From positions 1 through 64,000 of the forward strand of contig JAFDYQ010000024.1 in assembly GCA_018267365.1 (NCBI GenBank): a stretch of DNA of 64,000 nucleotides, read 5' to 3'. Below the pieces are notes generated by a model. That model was not told where the DNA came from, made no database searches, and saw only the letters and a list, made by a program, of their open reading frames with translations. Of this stretch, positions 8,870 to 18,200 are shown in pieces; positions within the stretch are counted from its first letter, which is position 1; the number at the start of each line of letters is the position of its first letter. The position numbers and the translations under genes were made by a program. This stretch comes from Bacteroidota bacterium. GTDB lineage: Bacteria; Bacteroidota; Bacteroidia; Chitinophagales; LD1.

Positions 8870-9823
8870 ATGAGTACCGCGACCGGACAGGACATCAAAT
8901 ATGCTGCAGACCTTCTGCGCGCAGGAGAGCTGGTGGCTATACCTACTGAGACGGTGTACGGCCTGGCGGGCAATGCGCTGAATGAAGACGCGGTGATCAG
9001 GATATTCAAGGCTAAAGAGCGCCCCTTCTTTGATCCGCTGATCGCACATACGCATTCTATCAGCGAGATCAGAAAGTATGTGGCCGAGATACCGGCACGG
9101 CTGCTGCCGCTGATGGAGCGCTATATGCCGGGCCCGCTGACGGTACTGCTGCCGCGTCAGCGCATCATACCTGATCTCGTGACGTCGGGGCTGGAGCGTG
9201 TGGCCTTTCGCATACCGCAGCATGATGTAGCGCTGGCGCTGCTGCGCAGTCTCGACTTCCCGCTGGCGGCTCCAAGCGCCAATCCTTTCGGCTACATCAG
9301 CCCTACCACGGCAGCGCACGTGTACGCCCAGATGCATGACCGTATACCGTATATACTGGATGGAGGTGAGTGCCGGGTAGGCATAGAGTCTACCATAGTG
9401 GGTATGGAGGGAGATACAGTAGTGGTCTATCGCCTCGGCGGGCTGGCTCTGGAGGAGATACAGTCGCTGGTAGGAGCGGTGCAGGTAGCTACCAGCAGCT
9501 CATCAGACCCCTCTGCTCCGGGCATGCTCACGTCTCACTATGCTCCGCGCAAACCGCTGGTGATAGGAGATATCCCTACATTGATCCAACAATATCAAGG
9601 CAAGAAGATAGCAGTCATCAGTTTCGCAGAGAGCTATGATGTACCCTATCAGTATATACTCAGCCTGGGCGGTAGTATAGATGAGGCAGCCAAGCGCCTC
9701 TTTGCCGCTATGCGTGAGATGGATGGGACAGATGCAGATATCATAATAGCAAAAGACCTCCCGGAGGGAGGTCTTGGCAGAGCTGTGAATGACAGGCTAA
9801 AGAGGGCTTCGCACCCTCTCTGA
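8870..9823 (+). CDS. L-threonylcarbamoyladenylate synthase (Sua5-type)
   Basis: A 317-residue cytoplasmic enzyme that makes threonylcarbamoyl-AMP from threonine, bicarbonate and ATP for the t6A37 modification of ANN-decoding tRNAs. Residues about 5-200 are the YrdC/TsaC domain, with IPTETVYGLAGNA, the K/R-rich FKAKERPFFDPL and GGECRVGIESTIVGM. Residues about 215-317 are the extra Sua5 domain found in the long form, joined by the linker SAPGMLTSHYAPRKPL. A perfect hairpin (AAGACCTCCC-GGA-GGGAGGTCTT, 9753-9775) lies within the last codons, and a second (AGAGGG...CCCTCT) overlaps the end of the gene; they may act in termination. It is divergent from the BadF-type kinase, 96 bp away. Confidence 0.92.
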   Translation: MSTATGQDIKYAADLLRAGELVAIPTETVYGLAGNALNEDAVIRIFKAKERPFFDPLIAHTHSISEIRKYVAEIPARLLPLMERYMPGPLTVLLPRQRIIPDLVTSGLERVAFRIPQHDVALALLRSLDFPLAAPSANPFGYISPTTAAHVYAQMHDRIPYILDGGECRVGIESTIVGMEGDTVVVYRLGGLALEEIQSLVGAVQVATSSSSDPSAPGMLTSHYAPRKPLVIGDIPTLIQQYQGKKIAVISFAESYDVPYQYILSLGGSIDEAAKRLFAAMREMDGTDADIIIAKDLPEGGLGRAVNDRLKRASHPL

Positions 9824-9838
9824 CCTACATTGTATTTC

Positions 9839-10819
9839 TTATTTATCTTTCAGATAGCCCATCATCAGCAGAGAGCCGGAGAGACCTGAGGCAGAGATCG
9901 TCTGGCCTGCATCTGCAAAAGAAATATCTTTGTTATTGGTGTACATAGTAGTCAGACCATTCACTGTATAGTAGCTGTTCCAACCGTTTGTACTGCTGCC
10001 GATGAAGTTCTTGATCACAAGTACTTTATTGGCCGGTACTGTATAGTTTCCTACGTTGAGGTCAAACAGTACCCACGAGTATCCTTTTGCCACGGTGAAG
10101 CCCACCAGAGATGAACCGCATGAGGTAGAGGTGATAGCGTTGCCCTCAGGTATAGTGATAGGATAGAGGCCAGACACCTTGCCGCTGGTAGCACTAGGAG
10201 TGCTGGATCCCACTGTACCCGGTGTAGTGCTGGTATTGCCAGACGCGAGGTAGGCACCGTTGACCACTGCACCATAATCGGTGCAGGTAGCGCTGCCATT
10301 GTGTGTCAGTTGCGTCACATAGAGCGTCTTGCCTGTAGGTACTACATAGTTGAAGTTGCCATCCAGGCGTACCGGAGTGACGGACATCAGTCCATCAGGA
10401 TAGTCTGCACTGGCTATGTTGCTCTTGTCGGCATACTGTGCATATGGTACAGATAGAAACTGTACAGTACCCACATTGATGTAGCTGGTGCCGCCAGTGG
10501 TATCTATCTCAGTCTTGAGGTAGAAAGCGCCCTTGGACCATGTGATACCGGAGAATGTACCAGATAGCACAGTCCCGTTTCCTATCTGCAGGTTTACGAG
10601 ACCTGAGTTGTCAGTAGTAGCTGTCTGCCTTTCCTGATAGGCCAGCGTGCCGGTAGGGCTGCCGTCCAGGACAGAGAGACGCAAGGCTACGCTTTTCAGC
10701 TTGACCGGGGCGCCAGTGGGACCGGTAGCTACGGCCTGATAGTTGAAGGCCTGTGGGGCTCCGCAATACGCGACTATCGTCACGAGCAGAGCAAAGAGGG
10801 ACAGGGTAATTTTTCTCAT
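9839..10819 (-). CDS. Secreted protein with Bacteroidota 'FNYQAV' N-terminal domain
   Basis: A 326-residue protein with a signal peptide (residues 1-20, ending VAYCGAPQ). Residues about 22-130 carry a domain very common in exported Bacteroidota proteins (APQAFNYQAVATG, VALRLSVLDGS, then FLSVPYAQYADKS), usually placed in front of variable or fibre-like C-terminal regions. The rest (about 140-326) is rich in G, S, T and N and may form a beta-rich domain; I recognise no catalytic residues. No T9SS tail is seen. It starts 2 bp after the stop of the T9SS protein at 10822, so the two are almost certainly co-transcribed. Confidence 0.75.
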   Translation of the reverse strand: MRKITLSLFALLVTIVAYCGAPQAFNYQAVATGPTGAPVKLKSVALRLSVLDGSPTGTLAYQERQTATTDNSGLVNLQIGNGTVLSGTFSGITWSKGAFYLKTEIDTTGGTSYINVGTVQFLSVPYAQYADKSNIASADYPDGLMSVTPVRLDGNFNYVVPTGKTLYVTQLTHNGSATCTDYGAVVNGAYLASGNTSTTPGTVGSSTPSATSGKVSGLYPITIPEGNAITSTSCGSSLVGFTVAKGYSWVLFDLNVGNYTVPANKVLVIKNFIGSSTNGWNSYYTVNGLTTMYTNNKDISFADAGQTISASGLSGSLLMMGYLKDK

Positions 10820-10821
10820 TG

Positions 10822-11304
10822 TTATTGTTTTGTGATTTTGGTGTTTATAATTGTTTTATCCTTTGACATAGCCTGGAGCACATATACGCCCGGTGCGAGG
10901 CCGGAGAGGTCGGCCCCCTGGGCCTCATAGTCTCCGCTGTAGACCTGCTGGCCTACCATATTGAATACATAGATGTGTATATTGTCTTCCAGTGCTGCTA
11001 CATGTACCCGTGTAGAAAAGGGGTTAGGATATACGATAGCTGCCTCGGCCGGGGCCTCAGCTATACCGGTGGCTTCTTCAGTATTGACTATAGAGCGGCT
11101 GGCCACCAGAAATCCCTGGGATACTGCGGCATCTCTGGTCTCTACCATGCCTACTACCGGCTCACCTACAGATAGGAGCATCTGTATGCCGCCCGGAGTA
11201 CCGATGGTACCTCCTGTGGAGTTTAGAACCATCCGGCCGGTAGACTGCGCAAAGGAGGCTGCAGCCAGCATAGATGATAAGATCAAAAGGTAGGTTTTTT
11301 TCAT
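10822..11304 (-). CDS. Small T9SS-sorted secreted protein
   Basis: A 160-residue exported protein. A signal peptide (MKKTYLLILSSMLAAASFAQ) is followed by a short region typical of Bacteroidota (GGIQMLLSVGEPVVGMVET, then AVSQGFLVASR), and residues about 85-160 are a type A T9SS sorting domain beginning IVYPNPFSTRV and ending NTKITKQ. The small mature part ahead of the tail suggests a surface or secreted accessory protein rather than an enzyme. It leads the two-gene unit with the protein at 9839-10819, 2 bp downstream. Confidence 0.85.
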   Translation of the reverse strand: MKKTYLLILSSMLAAASFAQSTGRMVLNSTGGTIGTPGGIQMLLSVGEPVVGMVETRDAAVSQGFLVASRSIVNTEEATGIAEAPAEAAIVYPNPFSTRVHVAALEDNIHIYVFNMVGQQVYSGDYEAQGADLSGLAPGVYVLQAMSKDKTIINTKITKQ

Positions 11305-11494
11305 TGTTTATGTTTTTCTTATTCACGTTTACGGCTACCTGTTTCATTTTGTTTCAGATAAAAAGAAAAACCTGTTAAAAAATGGTTTCCTACCTGCGGG
11401 GTGAGAGCTGAAAGCCCTTTCAGCAGGAAAGGAGATGGGGCCTGAGATATATTATATTAATATTGCAGCCTAACTAATCCCCCGGTTCCCCCTC

Positions 11495-12811
11495 TTGAAA
11501 AATTTTTTTACGCTCATTTGCTGGGTCGTGCTCTGCCATATGGGCATGGCGCAGATCATAGCCACAGATACTGTGAGACAGCAGCGGTGGAATATCCACT
11601 TTCAGTCTACGGTCATAGGCCAGTGGCATCCCCCATTCACAGATCCTTACAGCGGGCGCAATAGCCTGCGCTCTCATGAGGGGGCCAAGGTGTCTATCAC
11701 TACTACACTATTCGCCGGGGTCAGACTGTGGAAAGGAGCTGAGTTCTATTTCAACCCTGAGATATCAGGAGGCGAGGGCCTGAGCCTGGCGCTCGGGGTG
11801 GCCGGCGCGCTGAATGGGGAAACATTCCGTGTAGGCTCCGCTACACCCAAGGTATATGTAGCGCGACTCTTCCTACGGCAGTATATAGCACTGAGCAAGG
11901 AATATGAGTGGGTAGACAATGACTTTAACCAGCTGCATGTGAAGCGGCCGGTATCCTATCTGTCCTTTCTGGTGGGGCGCATCAATATAGCCGACTACTT
12001 TGACAATAATAGTGTAGCGCATGACGCGCGCAGACAGTTTCTCAACTGGTCTCTGATGGGTGCCGGCGCCTGGGACTATCCGGCTAATACACGCGGCTAT
12101 ACATACGGTGCCGCCGCCGAGTGGAGATACAAGCGCTGGGCACTGCGGTATGCCTTTGCTACGCTGCCTAAATCGGCCAATGCATCGAATATGAACTATG
12201 ATCCGCGCCTGGCCCTGGGGCATGTGCTGGAGGCCGAGGGCGGATGGCAGCTCAAAAACGGGCTACAGGGCACTGTGCGCCTGCTAGGATACGCCAATGT
12301 AGCCAATATGGGCAACTATAATCTGGCCAGTATGATGGATACGCCGGATGTCACTGCTACAAGGAAATACTCACGGACCAAGTTTGGTTTTGGCATCAAT
12401 GCTGAGCAGCAGGTCACGCCGGAGGCTACGGTATTTGCGCGCTATAGCTGGAGTGATGGGCAGAATGAGACCTGGGTATTTACCGAGATAGATAACTCAC
12501 TAAGCGCCGGTGCGGTGACATCGGGCAAATACTGGAAGCGCCCCCTGGACAATATCGGCCTCTCTGTAGTGACCAACGGTATATCAAAGGCGCATCGCGA
12601 CTACCTGGCTAAAGGAGGCTACGGATTTATAATAGGAGATGGCCGATTAAACTACGGGCAGGAGTTTATCACGGAATTGTATTACTCCTTTGCGGTGTAT
12701 AAGAATTACATCTTTGTCACCCCCGACTACCAGTTTGTGCTGAACCCGGGCTACAATAAAGATCGAGGGCCTGTCAATGCTTTTGCTGTGAGGTTGCACG
12801 CGCAGTTTTGA
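11495..12811 (+). CDS. Carbohydrate-selective porin, OprB family
   Basis: A 438-residue outer-membrane beta-barrel protein. The pattern of alternating aromatic and small residues, the 'WNIHFQSTVIGQWHPPFTDP' opening, FYFNPEISGGEGLS, LVGRINIADYFDNNS and the barrel-like end with YGQEFITELYYSF and a C-terminal HAQF fit the OprB carbohydrate-porin family, which passes sugars across the outer membrane. The gene most likely begins with TTG at 11495: only this start supplies a full signal peptide (MKNFFTLICWVVLCHMGMAQ), since the next ATG cuts into it. The C-terminal phenylalanine matches the usual barrel-insertion signal. No sugar-utilisation genes lie beside it. Confidence 0.85.
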   Translation: MKNFFTLICWVVLCHMGMAQIIATDTVRQQRWNIHFQSTVIGQWHPPFTDPYSGRNSLRSHEGAKVSITTTLFAGVRLWKGAEFYFNPEISGGEGLSLALGVAGALNGETFRVGSATPKVYVARLFLRQYIALSKEYEWVDNDFNQLHVKRPVSYLSFLVGRINIADYFDNNSVAHDARRQFLNWSLMGAGAWDYPANTRGYTYGAAAEWRYKRWALRYAFATLPKSANASNMNYDPRLALGHVLEAEGGWQLKNGLQGTVRLLGYANVANMGNYNLASMMDTPDVTATRKYSRTKFGFGINAEQQVTPEATVFARYSWSDGQNETWVFTEIDNSLSAGAVTSGKYWKRPLDNIGLSVVTNGISKAHRDYLAKGGYGFIIGDGRLNYGQEFITELYYSFAVYKNYIFVTPDYQFVLNPGYNKDRGPVNAFAVRLHAQF

Positions 12812-12880
12812 GCTGATATAGGGATCTTACTGCGTAGCCTCCCGTCAGCGATGTAAGAAACAACAGCGGTCAAAAACTGA

Positions 12881-13159
12881 TTATCGCTTATTTTCTATCA
12901 CCACGACATTATTCTGATAGCGGGAGATCATTTTGCGGAGGGCCTTTTGTATGTCGGCGGGTGTGTGGTCAGGATAGCGGCGGTAGAGTTTGTGCAGGGC
13001 GGCATTGAGATCCAGTACAAAGGCGGCTGTAGCGCTCTCTGCCTTGGTGCTGATATCCTTGTCACTGAAAAGGCTATCGTACGATACGAAGATCTGGTGC
13101 GCTCGCAGGATGGTGTCTAAGATGGGTTCAAACGCTTTCTCTATCTCCTCCAAAGTCAT
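12881..13159 (-). CDS. Hypothetical protein, 92 aa
   Basis: I do not recognise the family. The 92 residues are soluble, with no signal peptide or membrane segment, and look mostly helical (EEIEKAFEPILDTILRAHQ, then AAFVLDLNAALHKLYRRY and IQKALRKMISRY). Codon use resembles the neighbours and the frame has a normal acidic-basic balance, so it is probably a real gene. It lies just outside the REP patch and is convergent with the porin gene. Confidence 0.55.
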   Translation of the reverse strand: MTLEEIEKAFEPILDTILRAHQIFVSYDSLFSDKDISTKAESATAAFVLDLNAALHKLYRRYPDHTPADIQKALRKMISRYQNNVVVIENKR

Positions 13160-13360
13160 GTCCGGGTTTATTTGCCGGCATAATTAAAAACATCATTTAC
13201 AATTATTGGAGGTGCAAAGAACAACAAGCTGCAAACTTTGGTAAAAACAACAATTTTATATGTGTTTATTTCAATAAATGTATGCTATGTGAGGGTGAAT
13301 TTTGTTCGTTTGTCTGCTGCGCTTGGAGGGTAGCGAACGGACAATCCTGCCTTCTCGTGC

Positions 13361-13464
13361 TGTCGCAGGGCGATGCCCTGCTCTGGGATATGTCGCCCCT
13401 TCGGGGCTGGACGTATAGCGGTGTAAGATCGCCAACCGCAGGTCGATGCGCTGCTCTGGCATAT
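13361..13464. repeat. REP unit and a degenerate second unit beside the transposase
   Basis: One full unit (13361-13410) has a palindrome CAGGGC-GAT-GCCCTG (13366-13380), then CTCTGGGATATGTC and a second palindrome GCCCC-TTC-GGGGC (13395-13407). A degraded relative, GCAGGTCGATGCGCTGCTCTGGCATAT, follows at 13437-13464. The same unit recurs beyond the transposase gene at 13982 and 14123. The 331-bp gap 13160-13490 holds only these repeats. Confidence 0.9.
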
Positions 13465-13490
13465 ATCGTCTTTGGCGCCGGAGCGTGAAA

Positions 13491-13943
13491 CTAATCCCAG
13501 AAGTACCTTTCGTCGTAATCCAGGTCATATCTCTTCAAAAGCTTACGGCACTCATCCTGGTAGGTAAAGAGGTCATGATGCTCCTTTTGATGGCGGATGT
13601 AATCTGCTACGCGGTCCAGCTCACTACTACCTACTGAGAAGGCGGCATAGCCATCCTGCCAATAGAAATGAGCCAACTGCTCGCTCTTTGTTTTCATCCA
13701 CTTGCTGGAGCTTTTCTTCGCTTCTTCCAGTAGTTTCATCACAGTGATCTTGCGCGATAGGAGACAGAGGATATGGACGTGGTCATAATAGCCACCGATC
13801 TGGATAGGTGTACACTCCAGTGCAGCGCAGACGCCTCCCAGATAGGTGTATAGCTCCGCGGCTATATTGTCGTCTATTAGAGCTTCTCTATTTTTTGTGC
13901 TGAAGACGATATGCAGGTATATTTTCGCCAGGGACTGTGACAT
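13491..13943 (-). CDS. IS200-like Y1 transposase, REP-associated (RAYT) candidate
   Basis: A 150-residue single-strand DNA endonuclease/transposase of the Y1 HUH class (Transposase IS200-like domain). The HUH metal-binding pair is H55-V-H57 in GGYYDHVHILC, and the likely nucleophilic tyrosine is Y115 in RVADYIRHQKEHH. Family features include YLHIVFSTKNRE at the N-terminus and FYWQDGYAAFSV. Length is that of a complete member. There is no accompanying TnpB and no IS200/IS605 hairpin ends; instead the gene is flanked on both sides by REP palindromes, which is the arrangement of REP-associated tyrosine transposases. These proteins are usually domesticated and move REP sequences rather than themselves. 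Confidence 0.9.
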   Translation of the reverse strand: MSQSLAKIYLHIVFSTKNREALIDDNIAAELYTYLGGVCAALECTPIQIGGYYDHVHILCLLSRKITVMKLLEEAKKSSSKWMKTKSEQLAHFYWQDGYAAFSVGSSELDRVADYIRHQKEHHDLFTYQDECRKLLKRYDLDYDERYFWD

Positions 13944-13981
13944 GATCCAAAGCTAAAAATGGATTTTTAATTTTTGAGATC

Positions 13982-14081
13982 CGCAGGGCGATGCCCTGCT
14001 CTGGGGTATGTCGCCCCTTCGGGGCTGGATCGTGAGACAGCCCTGAAGGGGCGTGATATGGGAGCGTGCGGAATCGCCGTG
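13982..14081. repeat. REPIN-like inverted pair 1
   Basis: The forward half (13982-14027) is the REP unit CGCAGGGCGATGCCCTG...GCCCCTTCGGGGCTGG. After a linker of about 11 bp the reverse half (14039-14081) carries the same unit inverted: AGCCCTGAAGGGGC, GATATGGGAGC and GGAATCGCCG. The two halves can fold into a long imperfect cruciform or hairpin, as in a REPIN/BIME. Confidence 0.9.
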
Positions 14082-14122
14082 GGCAGATTGAGGTATGCGC
14101 CGTTTGTTCATTGGTCTGTGCG

Positions 14123-14238
14123 TGTCGCAGGGCGATGCCCTGCTCTGGGATATGTCGCCCCTTCGGGGCTGGGTGCAGTATCGGTCAATAGGGCAGCCCT
14201 GAAGGGGCGTGATATGGGAGCGTACGGCATCGCCGTGC
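14123..14238. repeat. REPIN-like inverted pair 2
   Basis: The forward half (14123-14172) repeats the unit of pair 1 almost exactly; the reverse half (14194-14238) contains CAGCCCTGAAGGGGCG, GATATGGGAGC and CGGCATCGCCG. The linker differs from that of pair 1 while the halves are conserved. The gap 13944-14389 holds these two pairs, then a separate C-rich hairpin (TCCCTCTCCCGGGCGGAGAAGGGA, near 14307-14330), and no gene. Confidence 0.9.
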
Positions 14239-14389
14239 GTAGACTATTTGGGGTGCTATGGCACCCTGCGTGTGTCCTCATCCCTCTGCCCGCCGCGGCG
14301 GACATCTCCCTCTCCCGGGCGGAGAAGGGAGAACCTTGTGAGCGCGTTGGCGTTGGTTGCTGGTCAGGTGAGCGGCAACCGAAGACATC

Positions 14390-15202
14390 TCAGATTGTTT
14401 CAGACCTTTTGTTTAATAGATCGTTCGAAAACATTCTAATCAGTGCGGCTTCCAGTTTATCGATGAAATCATATTCAACGGAATAAGCTGTGAAGTACGA
14501 TGCTATATCATGTAACTTTACCTCTTGATTTGTTATCTTACTATTTTTTGAAGGCTTACCATTCTTTAGATAAGAAACTCTTTTGATTTCTTGGTATTTT
14601 CTTGGCCTATTGTATGCATTATTCATTTCAGCCCATAGACTTTGATCTTTGGCTTTGCCAGAATAGATGGCTTTACCCATGGAGTCATAAAATATATAAA
14701 TGCCTTTTAAAGAAATTAATTCTTCTCTTATTGGCTTCCCCTTACCCTTTTGATCAACTATTTCAAATTTAGTTTTTTGTAGAGATTGGGTTTTGCATAA
14801 AGGATAAAACTCTACAATAGGAACTAATAAATTGTCTGCATGCGATTTTTTTGCCTTTTCTATTATATCCACTACCATTCTAATGGTAATATCTTTCTTT
14901 TTCCACCCCGGAAGGGCAGCAGGAGTAACACCTAATAATGCAGCAACTTCGATGTCTGTAGTAGTGCCGTGTTTAGCTTTTAATTTTTGAATAAAATCTT
15001 TACCCTTAAATGTATTTTGTTCTTTCTCGAGAATTTTTTTTAAAACGCTTTGAAAAGTCTTTTTTGTGACTGTTTTCTTCGCCCAATTTCCGATCGTAGG
15101 CGAATTGCTATTGCCAATCAGTATCTTAGCTAGGTGGGCATTGTTGTTAGCTCCGTAAGCTTTCTTTAGTACTTGAACAAGTTCTTCTCCTGTAATCTCC
15201 AT
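14390..15202 (-). CDS. Double CI-like HTH protein fused to a GIY-YIG nuclease-like domain
   Basis: A 270-residue protein with an unusual layout. Residues about 5-60 and 68-118 are two related helix-turn-helix modules of the phage CI-repressor type (AHLAKILIGNSNSPTIGNWAKK; then VAALLGVTPAALPGWKKK). Residues about 165-265 resemble a GIY-YIG endonuclease: GIYIFYDSMGKAIYSGKAK supplies GIY (167-169) and a Y-S-G variant of YIG (180-182), E251 in DKLEAALIRMF fits the metal-binding glutamate, and N264 the late asparagine. The arginine usually found a few residues after YIG is not evident, so activity is uncertain. The gene is strikingly AT-rich and sits between the REP patch and nrdJ, suggesting horizontal acquisition. 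Confidence 0.7.
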   Translation of the reverse strand: MEITGEELVQVLKKAYGANNNAHLAKILIGNSNSPTIGNWAKKTVTKKTFQSVLKKILEKEQNTFKGKDFIQKLKAKHGTTTDIEVAALLGVTPAALPGWKKKDITIRMVVDIIEKAKKSHADNLLVPIVEFYPLCKTQSLQKTKFEIVDQKGKGKPIREELISLKGIYIFYDSMGKAIYSGKAKDQSLWAEMNNAYNRPRKYQEIKRVSYLKNGKPSKNSKITNQEVKLHDIASYFTAYSVEYDFIDKLEAALIRMFSNDLLNKRSETI

Positions 15203-15222
15203 ATATTTTATACTTGTTTTTT

Positions 15223-15254
15223 AAAAAAGCCCCATCTCTCACGAAATGGGGCTT
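15223..15254 (-). terminator. Terminator downstream of the class II RNR gene
   Basis: Arms AAGCCCCAT (15227-15235) and ATGGGGCTT (15246-15254) form a strong stem. On the minus strand the stem runs straight into TTTTTTAAAAAA. It lies 32 bp beyond the stop of the gene ending at 15286 and just upstream of the HTH/GIY-YIG gene. Confidence 0.85.
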
Positions 15255-15285
15255 CTGTTATTTGTATTATCTAATGTCTCCAGGA

Positions 15286-18200
15286 CTACGAGCAGCCCAT
15301 GCTGTTGCCGCAGTTGAGGCACTTGTAGCAGGTACCGGAGCGGAGGGTGATGTTGCCGCACACGTTGCACGGTGGAGCATCGCCGCCCATGTCCTTCAGG
15401 TGGTTATTGAGGTTGCTCAGCGCAGGCTGTGCCGCCAGTTTCATCACCTTAGGCTCCTGTGGCTGTGCCTTAGGCTTCTCTACCATCTCAGGGTGCAGCG
15501 GCTTCACGGTCTCCTCTTCTATCTCTGTGGTGAGGTCCAGGGTGCTCACCTCGCGGCTGGCCAGCTCACTAGGAGTGACGTGCACGAGGTCTGTGCGGCC
15601 CAGGTACTCAAACGCCAGGAGGCGGAAGATATAGTCTACGATAGAGCTGGCGTTTTTGATATTCGGATGGTCTACCATGCCGCTCGGTTCAAAGCGCGTG
15701 AAGGTGAACTTATTGACAAACTCCTCCAGCGGCACGCCATACTGCAGGCCGATGGATACGGAGATGGCAAAGCAGTTCATGAGGGAGCGGAAGGATGCGC
15801 CCTCCTTGTGCATGTCTATGAAGATCTCACCGAGGGTGCTATCGCTATACTCACCTGTGCGTACGAAGACGGTCTGTCCGCCCACCTTTGCCTTTTGGGT
15901 AAATCCATTGCGGCGGTGAGGCAGGGCCTTCTTCTCTACGATGCGGGAGAGGGCACGCTTGAAGCTGGTGTCTGTAGACTCCTGCATCAGCACGCGGGCT
16001 GCCTCCAGTACCTGCTCAGGTGTCAGCTTGCTAAACATCTCTGCAGGGGCTGACTCAGCAGGGGCCGCAGTAGTAGTAGTACTTGATTTTTCTTCTTTCT
16101 CTTCGTCCTTCTTGTTGGAGAGTGGCTGGGAGAGCTTGCATCCGTCACGGTAGAGGGCGTTAGCCTTCAGGCCGAGCTTCCACGAGAGCTCGTATGACTG
16201 CTGTATGTCTTCTACGCTGGCTTCATTTGGCAGGTTGATCGTCTTGGAGATCGCGCCGCTGATAAATGGCTGTACAGCTGCCATCATCTTGATATGGCCA
16301 AAAGCATGGATAAAGCGGGTGCCCTTGGTACCGCACTTATTGGCAGTGTCAAATACCGGCAGGTGCTCTTCCTTGAGGTACGGAGCGCCCTCTACGGTCA
16401 TGGTGCCGCAGACGTACTCATTGGCAGCCTCTATCTCAGCCTTGCTGAAGCCCAGCTCGCGGAGGAGGTTAAACTTGCCACCATTGTACTGCTCTGCAGT
16501 AAAGCCGAGGCGCTGTAGCGTAGCCTCGCCGAGGCTGTATACGTTGAATGCAAAGGTCACGTCAAACGCAGCCGGCAGGCCAGCTTCTACCTTCTCGATA
16601 TCTGTATTGTCAAAGCCCTTGGCGCGGAGTGAGTCAGGATTGATAGCCGGGCATCCGTACAGGCTGCCGTGGCCCTTGGCATATTTCACGATCGCATCCA
16701 CTTCAGATGGCGTGTAGCCGAGGTTCTTCAGCGCAGCAGGTACCGACTCATTCACGATCTTGAAGTAGCCGCCACCGGAGAGCTTCTTAAATTTCACCAG
16801 TGCAAAGTCCGGCTCTACACCTGTGGTATCGCAGTCCATCACCAGGCCGATAGTGCCTGTAGGCGCTATCACCGTGGTCTGGGCATTGCGGTAGCCATGC
16901 TTCTCTCCGAGCTGGAGGGCCTCATCCCAGGCATTGCATGCTGCGGTGAGCAGGTAGTCCGGGCACTGGCGCTGGTCTATACCTACCGGCTTCACGTCCA
17001 GGCCTTCGTAGGTCTCAGGGCTGGCGTTGTAGGCTGCATAGCGGTGATTCCTCATCACGCGCATCATGTGTTTCTTATTGCGCTCATAGCCGGCGAATGG
17101 TCCGAGTACGGAGGCCATCTCTGCAGAGGTCTTGTAGGCAGTACCGGTCATAATGGCGGTGATAGCGCCGCCTATCGCGCGGGCCTTGTCACTGTCATAG
17201 GCTATGCCGGATACCATCAGCAGGGTACCCAGGTTAGCAAAGCCAAGGCCGAGCGTGCGGAACTCATATGATAGTTGGGCTACCTCCTTGGACGGGAACT
17301 GTGCCATCAGCACAGATATCTCCAGTACCATGGTCCAGATGCGGCTCATGTGCTCGAAGCCCTTCACATCCAGTGTCAGGGTGTCTACATCATAGAACTT
17401 CATGAGGTTAAAGCTCGCCAGATTGCAGGCAGTATTATCGAGGAACATATACTCCGAACATGGATTAGATGCGCGGATAGGGCCATCCTCAGGGCAGGTA
17501 TGCCACTCATTGATAGTGGTGTCAAACTGTACACCCGGATCGGCACAACGCCATGCAGCCATACCTACCTTGTCCCACAGCTCGCGGGCAGGGATGGTCT
17601 TCATAGTGCGCCCATCGGTACGGGCCTTGAGCGCCCAGTTGCCGTTTTCTTCCAAAGTCTTGAAGAAAGAGTTTGGTACACGTACAGAGTTATTAGAGTT
17701 CTGGCCGGCTACCGTGCGGTAAGCCTCGCCTTCGTAGTGATTGCTATAGCCGGCATCGATGAGGGCCTTTACCTTGTCTTCTTCCTTCATCTTCCACTCT
17801 ATAAAGTCTACCACCTCCGGATGGTCCAGGTCGAGGCAGACCATCTTGGCCGCACGGCGGGTAGTACCACCGGACTTGATAGCACCTGCGGCGCTATCGC
17901 CTATCTTGAGGAAGCTCATGAGGCCGGATGAGGTACCGCCACCGGAGAGTTTCTCCCCTTCGCCGCGGATGCTGGAGAAATTGGTACCTACGCCGGATCC
18001 ATATTTGAAGATACGTGCCTCGCGTGTCCAGAGGTCCATGATGCCGCCTTCATTTACCAGGTCATCTGTCACAGACAGGATAAAGCAGGCATGCGGCTGC
18101 GGGCGCTCGTAGGCGGAGGTAGATTCTGACAGCTTGCCGGTATCTGGGTCTACATAGTAGTGGCCCTGTGGCTTGCCGGCTATACCATACGCTGTATAGA

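Noticed and set aside
8774-9337. N-terminal extension of the BadF-type kinase frame
   Set aside because: It lies entirely over the divergent Sua5-type gene, and the phosphate-binding loop MILVADSGSTKT begins at 8773.
13491-13943. A complete IS200/IS605 insertion sequence
   Set aside because: There is no TnpB and no subterminal hairpin ends of that type; the flanks are REP units instead.
13974-14486. A 170-residue open frame on the plus strand across the REP pairs
   Set aside because: It translates REP palindromes (repeated CPALGYVAPSGL and ALKGRDMGA); such frames arise from the repeat and are not genes.
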